Assembly: GCA_025617745.1 (NCBI GenBank)
Contig: CM046870.1
Span: forward strand, 22,797,501 to 22,861,500
From: Heliocidaris erythrogramma
Lineage: Eukaryota > Echinodermata > Echinoidea > Camarodonta > Echinometridae
Reading direction: 5' to 3'
DNA length: 64,000 nt
Below the pieces are notes generated by a model that had not been told where the DNA came from, made no database searches, and saw nothing but the letters and a program-made list of their open reading frames with translations. Below, in pieces: positions 44,457 to 56,465 of this stretch. Each line of letters begins with the position of its first letter. The stretch's first letter is position 1. Position numbers and translations under genes: made by a program.

Positions 44457-44841
44457 AATACGATTATTCGAATCAGCGAATAATTACATTTGCGAGAGAA
44501 TACAGGGCAATGCACTGCATTAGCTTGCTATGTTCTGTTTCCACGGCGTTGGCAGACGGCCAAATCTCAAGGCGCGCGCTTTTGGGCAAACGCGGGATAC
44601 CGCACTGCAAAGAACACGCCCTCACCGCACGCCTGGGATTGGTGGACAACTGCGCATTAAGCGCCATATCGGCGTCCGTGGAGACAGCCAATGAACTTGT
44701 GCGCAGGCTCGGGTTAGCACCACCTCTACGCGTAGAGTAGCCAATCAAATGCGCTAATGAACAGAAGGAACGCGCACATGGTTCTCGGAATCTGAATCAT
44801 GCTTTCAGTCTCAACTCAACCTCTGGGGACAATGGATGTTA
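44457..44841 (+). repeat. 385-bp direct repeat, left copy
   Basis: By eye identical to 48163-48547 over its whole length. GC-richer than its surroundings, with a palindromic start (ATTATTCGAATCAGCGAATAAT) and several CCAAT or ATTGG boxes, giving a promoter-like look. Could be an LTR-like terminal repeat of a roughly 4.1-kb element (44457-48547), or a duplicated regulatory segment. It lacks obvious TG..CA ends, and I see no target duplication. Confidence 0.85.
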
Positions 44842-47223
44842 TTTTGGATGCTCTGCGATGAACATTCCTTGGACGCGTTATAGTTTATTTCAGTTGAGTC
44901 GTCGGTTTTAATGCTCTGCCTGGTGCTTCGTATCGAGCCTACCATAGGATCTACGTTTACACTTTCGCTGAAGGTACCGAGTGACCTCTATGTAGACTAC
45001 ACGACAAGTGTAATTACTGTCATTGTTCTTTCATTGCAATTGAGAAAAGTATTAACCTGCGGGCAGAGCAGTGACCCAAGTGATGGGCAAGCTGAAAGCA
45101 CTCCCGGGCCGCGGTAAGCCGGCCAAAGCGGGGACCGACTCTGACTCTGCTCGGAAAACTGCGGGCAGAGAAATAACGAGAACTTGGAGACGGCAGCAGC
45201 AGAGCCAGAGGTGGTAAGGCGGCGGCCGGGATCGACGGGGGAGAGACCCACCAGCGGCAAGGCCAACAGATGCTCTTGGGGCCAGGACAGATAGAAATAA
45301 GTCCTACACCACAGCCACAACCGAGCCAGCCGCAGTTGCCCCTCCACACAGCCAGGTGAAGTAGTTAGTGCAATTGTTAGTGCACATTGTATATGAAATG
45401 TACCACAGACTTTGTACAGTGGATCAATATAATAGACCTAAAACGTGTGTTTAGTCTATTAATAAATACTTGCACCTGAAGTGTTGCAATGATATTCCAC
45501 ATGATTATTAGATTTCAGATAAAAACCTTGTTTGTTTCAGAGATATATCAAATTGGAGAAGTAAAAGGATTGATCACTCCCCCCCCCCCCCCAACGCATG
45601 GAAATAAACATTTACATTTAAAAAAAAAATGCATTTTTATTTATTTTCTACACATGGGCTGGATCACCCTCTTCAGCCAAAGGCTGTTCTTCGGAGGGGT
45701 CCAGAGGCTGTACATGCATTATGGAACACTCCTTACAGACCTTACAGATCTTGCACTATCAATCATTTTGACCGTCAGGGTTCTGATGGCCCAAAATAGA
45801 GTGGAAATAGAAGGAAACCTCCTATGGAAATGAGTCTATAAAAATGCCTACTGGCAAACAAAAACTCAATATAAAGGAAAATTGGTGTCAATAGTTCAAT
45901 AATGTCTCCATTGTTAATTTTCTATTCTTTTAACATAATCAGAATCTTTTAGAAGTTATACAAATAAAAATACGAAAAGTGGATTGAAATTCCTTCTAAA
46001 TTATGAAAATGGATATATATCATTATGGCAAATGTCAAGCAATATTCGGAATACGGTGGCAAGAAGGGAACAACTTTTACAAACTAAATGTCTTTCAAAG
46101 CCCTAACCATTCATTATTGTGTAATGGGAGAATTGGAACCATCGGAAAAAAAAAAAAATAAAAAAAAATAAAAAATTGATTTAAATTGGTGAAAATCAAA
46201 AACTATAAGAAGTACTGCATACAGACACGAGTCTATGTATATGGGACTACACCAACGTGGAGCAACTTTAGTCCAAATATTTTAACTTTTCCTTGTCATA
46301 TTGGGAGTATTTCAAGAGCAATAATTTTCAGGCGGCATTCTTATGTTCATCTGACTGGGAATTAATTGAATGAGAAATCTCACATTGACATCTTCCGTCA
46401 CCATCAGCTCATGACCATTACCAGAAGTCAAACTTCTCTTTAATTGGTTCCGTTAAATTTGTTTTGCCAGGAACGGCCACATAGTAATGTGTGGGGAGAG
46501 TGATGCTATTAATGGGGTCAGGGGAAAACCAAATAACTGGGACGTGCTTGTTAGAATCAAATTAAACCTTGTTTGTACCTCTCAATATGAGATCAGTTTG
46601 TTTCATGCATCTTTTCTGCTGGCTTTTTCGGGCTGCTACGGGTCAGCGAATCCTCAGTTGATAATAAATTTCGTGTCATTGACAGGGTTCTTCATGTCTA
46701 AGATGTCAGGGTTTGCCACATGCTAATTCATACATGCCAACCGTACACTTTTAACTGAACCGTTCAGTTTTTTGAAGTTTTTAGACCGATAAGGCATAAA
46801 AAACTGTACGTTCAGATTTGGGGAAAATAGTATGAGGATCTAATACCAATTAATTGAGTCCGGTAGAGTAAGTAATCGTACATGATTTGTGATTTGGTTC
46901 CATTTCGGGTGAAAATCTGTCAAAATAAAAGCAACCATGAGTGGAGCAGTGTCTACCAGGGGCCTTGATGCAGGCCGCTGGACGCCTATCATAACAAGTT
47001 ACCATTTACATGTCAAAGTACCCCGAAGAGAAAAACTATATGATGCTTGTGATAGTATGTGTTTTTCATGCCATGCAGATGCACGAAGCCGAAAGGTGTG
47101 GAGAGAGCCAAGGTCATTGGCCTCCAGCAGCTTGGGGCTCGCCCAGACATCCAGGTTCGTTGGTTCGGGCGGGGCGGCCTTACAATCCATGAAATACCTA
47201 CATATAGGTAGGTTGTCGATGAT

Positions 47224-47481
47224 GTGCTGGCGGCTAGGCAGCTGCTCCCAGAAAGCCAAATCTCTTTTTCTGAAATCGTCCATACGCTCTTGTATTATGG
47301 ACGCGCAGATGGTCCGCACTCCCAGTCGGCCTTGAACAACTGCCGCAAAACAGTAAATAAGTATGCAAGGGGAAAGATCAGGAGGATGTTCCGGGCGTCA
47401 TTCTTGAGGCACAACATCCACACGCAGGACCACAAACTGTTCTATTGGGACGGGGTACGCCGTCCCGGAGCGCGGAAGTGA
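47224..47481 (+). CDS. hypothetical frame between the direct repeats
   Basis: 85 codons, basic (NKYARGKIRRMFRASFLRHN). GC content and lack of low-complexity residues suggest former coding use. Not recognised; start uncertain. Confidence 0.25.
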   Translation: MLAARQLLPESQISFSEIVHTLLYYGRADGPHSQSALNNCRKTVNKYARGKIRRMFRASFLRHNIHTQDHKLFYWDGVRRPGARK

Positions 47482-47582
47482 TCTGCTGATCTCCGACTTC
47501 AGAATGCTCTAGGACTTGCTGCCCCATTGCAGGAGGACGAAAAGTCCCTCATAACAAATTAATCTATCCATGTGCAGTTTGG

Positions 47583-47615
<33 letters not shown>

Positions 47616-47741
47616 AAAAAAAAAAAAAATGTGGACTGTTTTTGGATGGGTTTTTAATTGTTTTCCCATCAGTTTAGGTCAATCGTAGGGGGAGGGTTTC
47701 TATATATAGGTAAAGAAAAACGGGAGATGGGAATCAGTGTC

Positions 47742-48005
47742 CCTGGAAACGCCTGTCCCGGGACGCCGGCTGGATGTCTTCCTCCCGGCAGGTCACGTGA
47801 CCAGGTTCCCCTCCTAGAATTCATGTTCAGGTCTTGAAGCCTCTCTCCCTCCTACATGTACATGTGTATATTCTGACACATTTTAGAAGTTTGTATTGAA
47901 TAGATGATAACTGTTTGAGGGGAATCCGCGCCCCAGGAAACTCCTGTCCTGGGATCCCGGCTGGACGTCTTCCTCCCGGCAAGTCATGTGAGCCGGATTC
48001 CCCCC
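47742..48005. repeat. 78-bp segment duplicated
   Basis: CCTGTCCCGGGACGCCGGCT..CTTCCTCCCGGCAGGTCACGTG at about 47750 recurs with a few changes at about 47944. Confidence 0.75.
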
Positions 48006-48162
48006 TTTCGTCATTTGATGTCAATTGAATACTTATTGCACTATCACAAATCTTGTGCTAATGAAAATATGATGGAAATTGGTTTTAATACCTGGGAATT
48101 GTCCCCAGTGGAATAAAGTTGAGAAAATGGCAATTTCATGTGTGAACTGTATTTATTCTCGC

Positions 48163-48547
48163 AATACGATTATTCGAATCAGCGAATAATTACATTTGCG
48201 AGAGAATACAGGGCAATGCACTGCATTAGCTTGCTATGTTCTGTTTCCACGGCGTTGGCAGACGGCCAAATCTCAAGGCGCGCGCTTTTGGGCAAACGCG
48301 GGATACCGCACTGCAAAGAACACGCCCTCACCGCACGCCTGGGATTGGTGGACAACTGCGCATTAAGCGCCATATCGGCGTCCGTGGAGACAGCCAATGA
48401 ACTTGTGCGCAGGCTCGGGTTAGCACCACCTCTACGCGTAGAGTAGCCAATCAAATGCGCTAATGAACAGAAGGAACGCGCACATGGTTCTCGGAATCTG
48501 AATCATGCTTTCAGTCTCAACTCAACCTCTGGGGACAATGGATGTTA
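48163..48547 (+). repeat. 385-bp direct repeat, right copy
   Basis: Same sequence and orientation as 44457-44841; identity implies a recent event. Its right edge is only about 56 bp from the mariner-like element at 48604. Confidence 0.85.
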
Positions 48548-48603
48548 GTTGCATTGTCATATTGTTGATGTTATATTTATTTTATTTACAAATATTAGCT
48601 ATA

Positions 48604-50100
48604 CAATGCGTCCCCAAAGAAGTTAACAGTTGGAAAAAGTCTCCCCAAATCAATATTTCAGAATATTTTCCATAAATTGTCATTCCTGTTGATAGCTTAA
48701 TTAGGGTCTCTCCTATGCAGTAACAGCAAAAAAAAATGGACTTGTTATTAAGCGTGAGTGATCAAAAACTACTTTTGTGAAAAGGTGCAAAATTCAGACT
48801 TGACAAGAATTGGTATTTGTCCTGACTTATAATTATGAACGAAGTTAAGAACCGTTTAAAATTGACAGTTGAAAAAAGTCTCCCCATTTAAAAATTTTAA
48901 AATATTTTCAGCAAATGTTCATACCTGTGGAAAGCTTAGGGTCTCTTCTATCATTATGACAAAATATCTCACAATATTTTACGCTTAGTGAGCAAAACCC
49001 AATTTTTGTGAAAAGGTGTAAAATCCATACTTAACAAATATTTGTGTATGTTCTGGCTGGTATCAGCACAGTTTAGAGTCGTGAAAAGTCTTAAAATCTG
49101 TTATATTTCTGATCATTAAAAGACAATTTATGAAAGAACAGACTATGTTCACTGTGTGTCCTGATATATCGCATCAAAAATTTATGGTTGAGTGAGCAAG
49201 CCAGGTGAAATTAAAAAACCCACCAAAAGTAACATTTTGAAACACTCAACAAAATAGTTAATTGCTCACGCAAGAATAGAATAGTGATGGGATGTGTAAA
49301 GACATACATAGAACAAAGCCTGTTATTTCATAGATTGCCTTTTATCTCTTTCAGTGCCGATGTCACGTATATGTGACATATAGACTTGTCATTTTCATTC
49401 ACCAATCGCTCGACCATAGGAAAAGTATATTTGGTCAATGTATATCAAAATTTTGAGCATAAATCAAGCATTCTAAATATATAATTATAATTATATGCTC
49501 CACAGAAATTTTCAGAGAAAAATACAGATTTTTAGAAAAATATTACCTTATTTCAACATTAAACAATAGTAAATAAATGAGAAACCAAAAAGTAATGGAC
49601 AAAAAAGAAACTCAAATGTAATCTTCAATATTTCTTATGCATAAAGTCGGGTAAAGTAATATTATTTGGTATCATAGGAAATCATGGTAATAAATTTCCT
49701 AAAAGTTTTGTAGACAATATTTTGTGAAATGATAGATAGTTAATGAAGTGCAGACATTTGAAAAGTGAGCGTTGATGCCATTTTGGTAAAATTTTGAAAA
49801 GAGCTAAATCCCTTGGCACAGTAAGCGTTATTGACCAGAATATGGAAGTATCTAGGCCTTTTCATGACTCAGCTTGGCTGATTGCAGCCAGAGCCAATAT
49901 CCATTCTTGCTTGTCAAGTCTGGATTTTGTACACTTTCACAAGATTGGTTTTTGCTCACTAAAGCGTAGAATATTAATTGATAATTTTGGTGTCGTTTGA
50001 TAGAAGAGACCATAAGCTATCCACGGGTATATTTGAAATATTTATTTGGGTAGACTTTTTTCCCAACTGTTAACCTTTTTTCTAGGAGTAGGACGCACTG
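48604..50100. mobile_element. 1.5-kb mariner-like TIR element
   Basis: Ends CAATGCGTCC and GGACGCACTG lie next to TATA on both sides; the inverted ends extend about 100 bp with gaps (GTTAACAGTTGG, AAAAAGTCT.CCC, then AATA(T) words). The left inverted repeat is itself tandemly doubled (48604-48840 and about 48845-49075). No transposase seen. Confidence 0.75.
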
Positions 50101-50439
50101 TATATTATTTTGAAAAATAACCAAAGATAAGAATCGTAATTTTTGGTAATCGAAATTCAATTGATTTCATGGATTTCAAGGAGCTTTCAAAAATTAAAAG
50201 GTAATATTTGTGCCGGAAGTAAATGGGTCACCATTGGCTCGAATGTTTTGCCCCCCTTGATGAAAAGGTCTAGATACGCCACTGACTACAACGTCTACTA
50301 CTACTACTACTACTATTCTTAGACACAGGAATAAAATGGATAAGGGAGGTCACAATATGTTGGTTTTTCTTACCATGCAGAACCCGACGTTCTCTTTAAT
50401 GGGCAGATAACGTCAACCATAGGTATACGATAAGTAATG

Positions 50440-50725
50440 AATTTTCGTATAGTATTAACGTCGCATAACGAAATATTTAGCGAAACGCATGTTTGAGCGG
50501 GGTCCGCTCGCCATTCATAAGGACCGCTTTTCATAGAAAACCGCTATTCATTTAACACGCGTTATGAATAGCGGTCCTTATGAATAATGGTCCTTATGAA
50601 TGGAGGTCCTTATGAATAGCGAGGTAATTAATGGTTTGCACGCTATTTAGAAGGACCGCTATTCATACAAGACCCCTATTTAGTCACGCGTTATGGAAAG
50701 CGGTCTTTATGAATAGCGAGGTTAC
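50440..50725. repeat. cluster of inverted ATTCATAAGGACCGC words
   Basis: CATTCATAAGGACCGCTTTT, GAATAGCGGTCCTTATGAAT, GTCCTTATGAATGGAGG and AAGGACCGCTATTCAT occur six or more times in both orientations within 220 bp, so the strand can fold on itself in many ways. Confidence 0.75.
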
Positions 50726-52030
50726 CCCGTTTGAGCATCGTTTGGTACGAAAGAATCTACATCTCCTTGTCTGAAAGTCGTAACGTACGAATATCGCATA
50801 CCTGGGCGGAGTTTATCGTGCGTGCGCGTTGTCACGACAAATGAGCTGTAATTTAGCTCGCTCCATCGCTCTCCCAGATACAACCAATTAAAAAGAATAG
50901 AACTTATGGTATCAGCAGAATTCCCCCAAACCAGTTTCTTTATACGACGTTTTTACGATCTTTTGTCCTGCAGTCTGTACACCTTTTTCTCTACATCACA
51001 ATTCTTTATACGACGTTTCTTTACACGAATCTATTATAACTTTGGAACTTTACAGATTATAACACATGCAGATTACCTATACAGTAGAATTTACAGTACG
51101 AATATATTTTGAAAAATGCAGAAAAATATCCTTTCATCGATATGCTTAGTTATAGTGGTAAAATTCTTTTAATTAAGAAAGGAATAGTGCGGTCACCATG
51201 TAGATGCTTTAGTCGAAAGGGCCACTTTTAAAAAGAGGGTCCAAAAAAGCATTTAAAAAATAAAAGTACAATGTCGTAAAGTAGGAGGCACATAACTATG
51301 TACTTATCCACATAATACCCACATTACATCACTTAACGACACTTGAATGTTGCGCATACAAGACCACATAAAAACACGTAACCCTATTTAAAAAACTATT
51401 AAGAAAACTGAAAAGTTGATACTAGGGGAAGACATTTCAGCCCCCATGCAAATATGTGTATATGCTATCTTTGCTGAGAAATCAAAATCTAGTAAAAGGT
51501 AAGCTACCATGGTGATCTTGAAAAAAAATCAAGCAAATTCTCTCTACCGTATTATAGCAATTAAGAAATTGCTGCCTTGGTAAGCATTTTCTCGAAAGAA
51601 GCTAGTCGTTGCCTTTGTTTTTCCAAAGCATCTGTTATGCTTTCGCTGTTAATTAGGCCCAATATGTCAGAATTTACTATTTAACATACTACCAATCTCA
51701 ATCATAATTTGATTTTGCGATCCACTAGTTTATAGTTTTTATAAATATAAAGACAGACTTATCCAATTAAAGAATTTAAAGCATAAAGAGTTTTTCGTGT
51801 TTGGCGACAGACGCCTATGATACAAATATTATGAGGAGTAGCAATTGCATATCGCGTTTAAGGCACAGATAGTGTTGCCAAGTTAAGAACATTTCAAATC
51901 CTTTCCCCTTTTACATGTACGCGTTTCTTATTTGTCTTATGTTTTCTTGTCGACTACCGGGCACGCACTGGCCGCCAGTCAGACTTTGGTTCCGTGCGTG
52001 CGGTTTTTAGATTCTTCTTAATCTTCTTCA
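50726..52030. other. no gene recognised
   Basis: AT-rich with chance frames only. CTTTATACGACGTTTTTACG and CTTTATACGACGTTTCTTTA (50938 and 51003) form a short repeat. Confidence 0.4.
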
Positions 52031-52044
52031 TATATATATATAAT

Positions 52045-53520
52045 TTTATTGCCTAGATAGTTTAGCTTATGAGTCGTACAGCCTGTTTCACCCGAAGGTT
52101 CATCAGCGACTGACCAGTATTACAATCTTTACAAGAGAGCAAGACAAGATGATAGAAAACATGTTCAGTGAAGTAAGAAAAGGACAATAAATGATTGATA
52201 ACAAAACAGGTATTACAAGTACTACTGAATGGGATTACAGGGCATTAGGATTGTACAGTGACTGCCCGTTCAACTACGGGGATAAGGGTGAAATAAGGGT
52301 AAATATAGTGATGGGGGGGGGGGGGGGGGGGGGTTCATCCATATCCAGAAAGGAGGAATTTTTTCTTGTGTCTACATGTATATGTGAGATCAGATCTTGA
52401 GTTCAATGTGGTATCCTTGTTTGCTGTGATGATGAAGTATTTCTCCCATAGGCAGAGATTGCAGCGTTTTGTTCTCGGTGAGTAAGGCTGTGCGTGGCGG
52501 AGTATGTTCCAGGTTAGTGTGTATGGTGTGCCTTCATCTTTGAGTTTCCAGATGTGTTTGCTGAGCTCAGTGCTTTGTTTCTTTCCTTTGTCTTTGAAGG
52601 AAGCTTTATGTCCGGCGTGTCTAGTTTTGAATGTGGTGGCTGTCAGTCCTATGTAGTATTTTTCGTCCTGAGGAGTGGAGACCTTGGCTTGGTAGATGAT
52701 GTTTTTTGTTGTGCATTTTCCTGGTAGAGGGCAGTCTTCTTTTTTTCGGCAATTGCACTTTTCCATTTCTTGGCTGCGTTTCGAGTTGGTTACTTTGTTG
52801 TTATGTGCTTTTATGATGGCTCACATGTTATCCATGCAACTGTAGCTCATTTTGATGGTGCTTCTGTTGCAGATTTTATGGAGTTCGTGTTCCTTGGGGA
52901 AATGTTGGTCGACCAGGGTCAGGAACTTTCTGCCGATGTTTGTGTTCACATTTTTGCTGTAGGGTGGGTTAAACCAGGTTATTGTTCGTTGTCTCCTCTT
53001 CGGCTGTGTCTTCGTTTCTTGGTTGTTCTTGGGGTTGTAGGTGCGGGTCACTCCGTGTCCGGCTTCCTGCAGGGCCTTTTCGTACTCTGGTTTGGCATTG
53101 CTGAATACTTCGGCGTTGCTGGAGATGTTTGACAGGCGGGTTTGTATGGATTGGGGTATTCGCTTTGTTATGGTTGATGGGTGGTTTGATTCTGTGTGCA
53201 CATACTGGTGGGTGTTTCCTGGTTTGGAGTATGGCCTGTATTCCATTCTTGCCAGGTCGAATGTAACATCCAGGAAGTCAGTGACCATTGAGTTTGCTGT
53301 GGCAGTTATCTGTAGCCCGAGCTGGTGGAACTTGTCACAGAGTCTTTTCTTCATACGCTCGGCTATTGCTGGTGGCTTGCTGATCAATGCTAACCCGTCG
53401 TCTCTGTAAAGGCCAATGTTCTCCTTGGGTATGAGGTCGCTTATCTCAGCCAAGATAAAGATCCCTACTAGCTCGCATGTTTCTGCACCATTATATGAGC
53501 CCAAGGATTCGAAATGAGGC
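52045..53520 (-). mobile_element. Penelope-like retroelement, minus copy
   Basis: A 233-codon minus frame carries the palm C-terminal part of a Penelope-type reverse transcriptase with the ENIGLYRDDGLA block and the thumb region. After it (52335-52766) comes the GIY-YIG endonuclease typical of these elements: CNCRKKEDCPLPGKCTTKNI (zinc-binding linker), then [32 protein letters not shown] and [10 protein letters not shown]. The N-terminal part of the RT is missing. The 3' region to about 52045 contains a long G run and ends in (TA)n. Confidence 0.88.
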
Positions 53521-54735
53521 AAATATCCTTGTACCGGCCGACAAGACCAACAACTTCTACTCAGTCAGCCCAGAATGGTACGAGAAACTGATGAGAGACA
53601 ACGTCACCGCCACATATCAGACGTCTGACCAACTGAGAATACACTCGACCAATCTAATCAAACCACCTATCAACCATAACAAAGCGAATACCCCAATCCA
53701 TACAAACCCGCCTGTCAAACATCTCCAGCAACGCCGAAGTATTCAGCAATGCCAAACCAGAGTACGAAAGGGCCCTGCAGGAAGCCGGACACGGAGTGAC
53801 CCGCACCTACAACCCCAAGAACAACCAAGAAACGAAGACACAGCCGAAGAGGAGACAACGAACAATAACCTGGTTTAACCCACCCTACAGCGAACTCCAT
53901 AAAATCTGCAACAGAAGCACCATCAAAATGAGCTACAGTTGCATGGATAACATGGGAGCCATCATAAAAGCACATAACAACAAAGTAACCAACTCGAAAC
54001 GCAGCCAAGAAATGGAAAAGTGCAATTGCCGAAAAAAAGAAGACTGCCCTCTACCAGGAAAATGCACAACAAAAAACGTCATCTACCAAGCCAAGGTCTC
54101 CACTCCTCAGGACGAAAAATACTACATAGGACTGACAGCCACCACATTCAAAACTAGATACGCCGGACATAAAGCTTCCTTCAAAGACAAAGGATAGAAA
54201 CACAGCACTGAGCTCAACAAACACATCTGGAAACTCAAAGATGAAGGCACACCATACACAAAACCTGGAACATACTCCGCCACGCACAACCTTACTCACC
54301 GAGAACAAAACGCTGCAATCTGTGCCTATGGGAGAAATACTTCATCATCACAGCAAACAAGGATACCACATTGAACTCAAGATCTGAACTCACATCTACA
54401 TGTAGACACAAGAAAAAAATCCCTCCTTTCTGGATATGGATGAACCCCCCCCCCCCCTCACCCATCACCATATTTACCCTTATTTCACCCTTATCCCCGC
54501 AGTTGAACGGGCAGTCACTGTACAATTGTAATGCCCTGTAATCCCATTCAGTAGTACTTGTAATACCTGTTTTGTTATCAGTCATTTATTGTACCTTTCT
54601 TACTTCACTGAACATGTTTTCTATCATCTTGTCTTGCTCTCTTGTAAAGATTGTAATACTGGTCAGTCGCTGATGAACCTTCGGGTGAAACAGGCTGTAC
54701 GACTCATAAGCTAAACTATCTAGCCAATAAAATTA
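53516..54735 (+). mobile_element. Penelope-like retroelement, plus copy, internally shortened
   Basis: Head-to-head with the minus copy. It starts in an earlier part of the RT (ANILVPADKTNNFYSVSPEW) and passes directly to the thumb region (PPINHNKANTPIHTNPPVKH). It then continues through the same linker, GIY-YIG domain (53796-54197) and 3' region, ending GCCAATAAAATTATACAC. From the thumb outwards the two copies form an inverted repeat of more than 1 kb. It is broken. Confidence 0.85.
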
Positions 54736-54798
54736 TACACAGCTCCTCCAGTTGAGCACTTTTAGATACTGCAGTGTATTGTACATTACTGTACATGA

Positions 54799-54799
<1 letters not shown>

Positions 54800-54837
<38 letters not shown>
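54800..54837. repeat. (TA)n microsatellite
   Basis: About 19 TA pairs. A second tract is at 55443-55475, so the tRNA repeat pair lies between two TA tracts. Confidence 0.95.
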
Positions 54838-54843
<6 letters not shown>

Positions 54844-54935
54844 CATAAGAAATTGCGAGAATAACGTTGCGTAGCTCAATCAAAGTTTCCCAGAGCTGTC
54901 CTCCCTTTTTGAAATTTTTGCAAAGGCTGAAAAAA

Positions 54936-54995
54936 TGTCTCCGCCGGGAATCGAACCCGGGTCGTTGGCTTAGAACGCCACTAGACCACGGAGAC
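54936..54995 (-). pseudogene. tRNA-Arg(UCU) copy with 12-base internal deletion
   Basis: Same as the intact copy at 55318-55389 except that 12 bases (AATGCCTTAACC on the plus strand) are missing. This removes the 3' half of the D arm and the 5' side of the anticodon stem. A box, B box, acceptor and T arm are kept and a T6 terminator follows, so it could still be transcribed but not fold as a tRNA. Confidence 0.85.
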
Positions 54996-55317
54996 GGGTT
55001 AATGGTTTCGGCGACACCAGATTCAATTGACCGACAGATTGACAAATCCTCAACCTTATTAATTAATTCCTTTGTCGGGGGCAGGTGAGTTTTGAACAAA
55101 GACAAGCCGCGTGCCTCAGCTGGATCCAAGCGAATGCTTTGAATACATGTATACATTAGAATAATTATTAACAAGTGTAAGGAAATAACATATACAACAG
55201 CTTTGGCTGGAAATAAATACAAATGTGAAAGAAATTGCGAGAATAACGTTGCGTAGCTCAATCAAAGTTCCCCAGAGCTGTCCTCCCTTTTTGAAATTTT
55301 TGCAAAGGCTGAAAAAA

Positions 55318-55389
55318 TGTCTCCGCCGGGAATCGAACCCGGGTCGTTGGCTTAGAACGCCAATGCCTTAACCACTAGACCACGGAGAC
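55318..55389 (-). tRNA. tRNA-Arg (anticodon UCU)
   Basis: A full cloverleaf can be drawn on the minus strand. Acceptor stem GTCTCCG/CGGAGAC, 7 of 7 paired; D stem GTCT/AGGC; anticodon stem TTGGC/GCCAA with loop GTTCTAA, so anticodon TCT, reading AGA. T stem CCGGG/CCCGG with loop TTCGATT, discriminator A. The A box TGGTCTAGTGG and B box GGTTCGATTCC fit the pol III consensus. A TTTTTT run follows two bases after the end and would terminate transcription. No intron. Base 32 is G, slightly unusual. It lies in a direct repeat with a deleted sister copy. Confidence 0.88.
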
Positions 55390-55441
55390 GGGTTAGTGGT
55401 TTCGGCGACACCAGATTCAATTGACCGACAATTGATCGACA

Positions 55442-55475
<34 letters not shown>

Positions 55476-55480
<5 letters not shown>

Positions 55481-55975
55481 ATATATACTAGCTTTACAAA
55501 ATTGCTTTGTTAGGTAATTAGTCCCTTTAATCTAACTAGTATTCACTCCAAGAGCTAAGTGTGCCATTTCCGTTCCATTTGGTTCATCTTCATCGCGAAC
55601 AGGAATGATTGAAGGTTGAATAACCAATTTCAGCCGCTGGAAACGAAGAAAACGATATAAAAAATTGTTTGTTTCAAAAATTCAAAAATAATGTCTACAA
55701 TCCACATTTAACAAGTCTATCTGAAGAAAAACTCATTACGGGCGGATCGAAAAGAGGGCACAATGCCGGAATCCCCTACATAAAAGCGATAGGGGATCAC
55801 ATTCATATGTGCCAATCTTAATTTTTTTAAAAGATCTCTGAAGGCCCCCCCCCCCCCCCACATTTTTCACGTGCCATCTGTGGAGTCAAGCTAAATTAAA
55901 GGGGCACAAGAGCACAATTAAGTTGGAAGTCCCTTCAAGTACGCCAAATTGGGTTGTAAGGGGAAAGGTAAAAAT
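55476..55975. other. no gene recognised
   Basis: AT-rich, with a C run near 55845 and an AGAACGCC-free, repeat-poor sequence otherwise. Confidence 0.4.
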
Positions 55976-55979
55976 CTAC

Positions 55980-56465
55980 TACGAATGTAAGAATGACCAC
56001 ATAATGTAAAAACATTGTACCCGCAAATGTCAAAATAAGCACATATGCTATAACATGGCAATCACATGTGTAAAAATAACCACAAATGTAAAAAAATTGC
56101 CCACAAATGTAAAAACATTTTGTCTACAAAGTAAAAGAAATAAAATTACCACAAATGTCAAAACATGTCATCTGCAAATGGAAAAAAAATCATTGCTTGC
56201 AAAATGCATCGATGTTGGATCAGTTATTATCAGATGTATGTGTGTGTGTGGCAGTGTGTGCTTGAGTAGGAGGTTTTCCTGAGTATTAAAATCCCCCAAA
56301 AATATTGAAAGAACCTTTTGGACCCTTTTACCACAAATGTCAAAACATGTCCACCGCAAATGTAAAAACTCACTGTTTGCATAATGTACCGATATAAGTT
56401 ATTATCAGATGTATGTGTGTGGGTGTGTGCGTGTGGTGAAGTTTTCCTCAGCAATTTCCCTAAAA
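55980..56465. repeat. ACAAATGT(A/C)AAAAC irregular repeat
   Basis: The word (CC)ACAAATGTAAAAA or its AAATGTCAAAACATGT variant occurs about ten times at uneven spacing. A larger block (AAACATGTC..TTATTATCAGATGTATGTGTG) is present twice, at about 56159-56245 and 56342-56420. Confidence 0.75.

Larger units (their letters stand above)
44842..48162. other. 3.3 kb between identical direct repeats
   Basis: Begins with a GC-rich stretch (45050-45360), then AT-rich sequence with poly-A at 46146-46175 and 47583-47629. Open frames at 46937-47335 and 47224-47481 (plus) and 46999-47319 (minus) overlap. The plus frame with QLLPESQISFSEIVHTLLYY and KLFYWDGVRRPGARK looks the most coding-like. I recognise no reverse transcriptase or other domain. 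Confidence 0.4.
54848..55435. repeat. direct repeat pair carrying tRNA-Arg
   Basis: GAAATTGCGAGAATAACGTT..CGACACCAGATTCAATTGACC occurs at about 54849-55028 and again at about 55231-55429, nearly identical. Each copy includes a tRNA-Arg sequence; the spacer between them is unique. Confidence 0.9.

Noticed and set aside
44473-44748. 91-codon minus frame, repeated exactly at 48179-48454
   Set aside because: It lies wholly inside the 385-bp direct repeat; identity of the two peptides only reflects DNA identity, and both strands are open.
44457-48547. Confident call of an LTR retrotransposon
   Set aside because: The repeats lack clear TG..CA ends and target duplication, and I recognise no reverse transcriptase, integrase or capsid between them.
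53796-54197. Host GIY-YIG nuclease gene
   Set aside because: The zinc-linker plus GIY-YIG arrangement next to reverse transcriptase pieces is that of Penelope-like elements, and the mirror copy confirms it.
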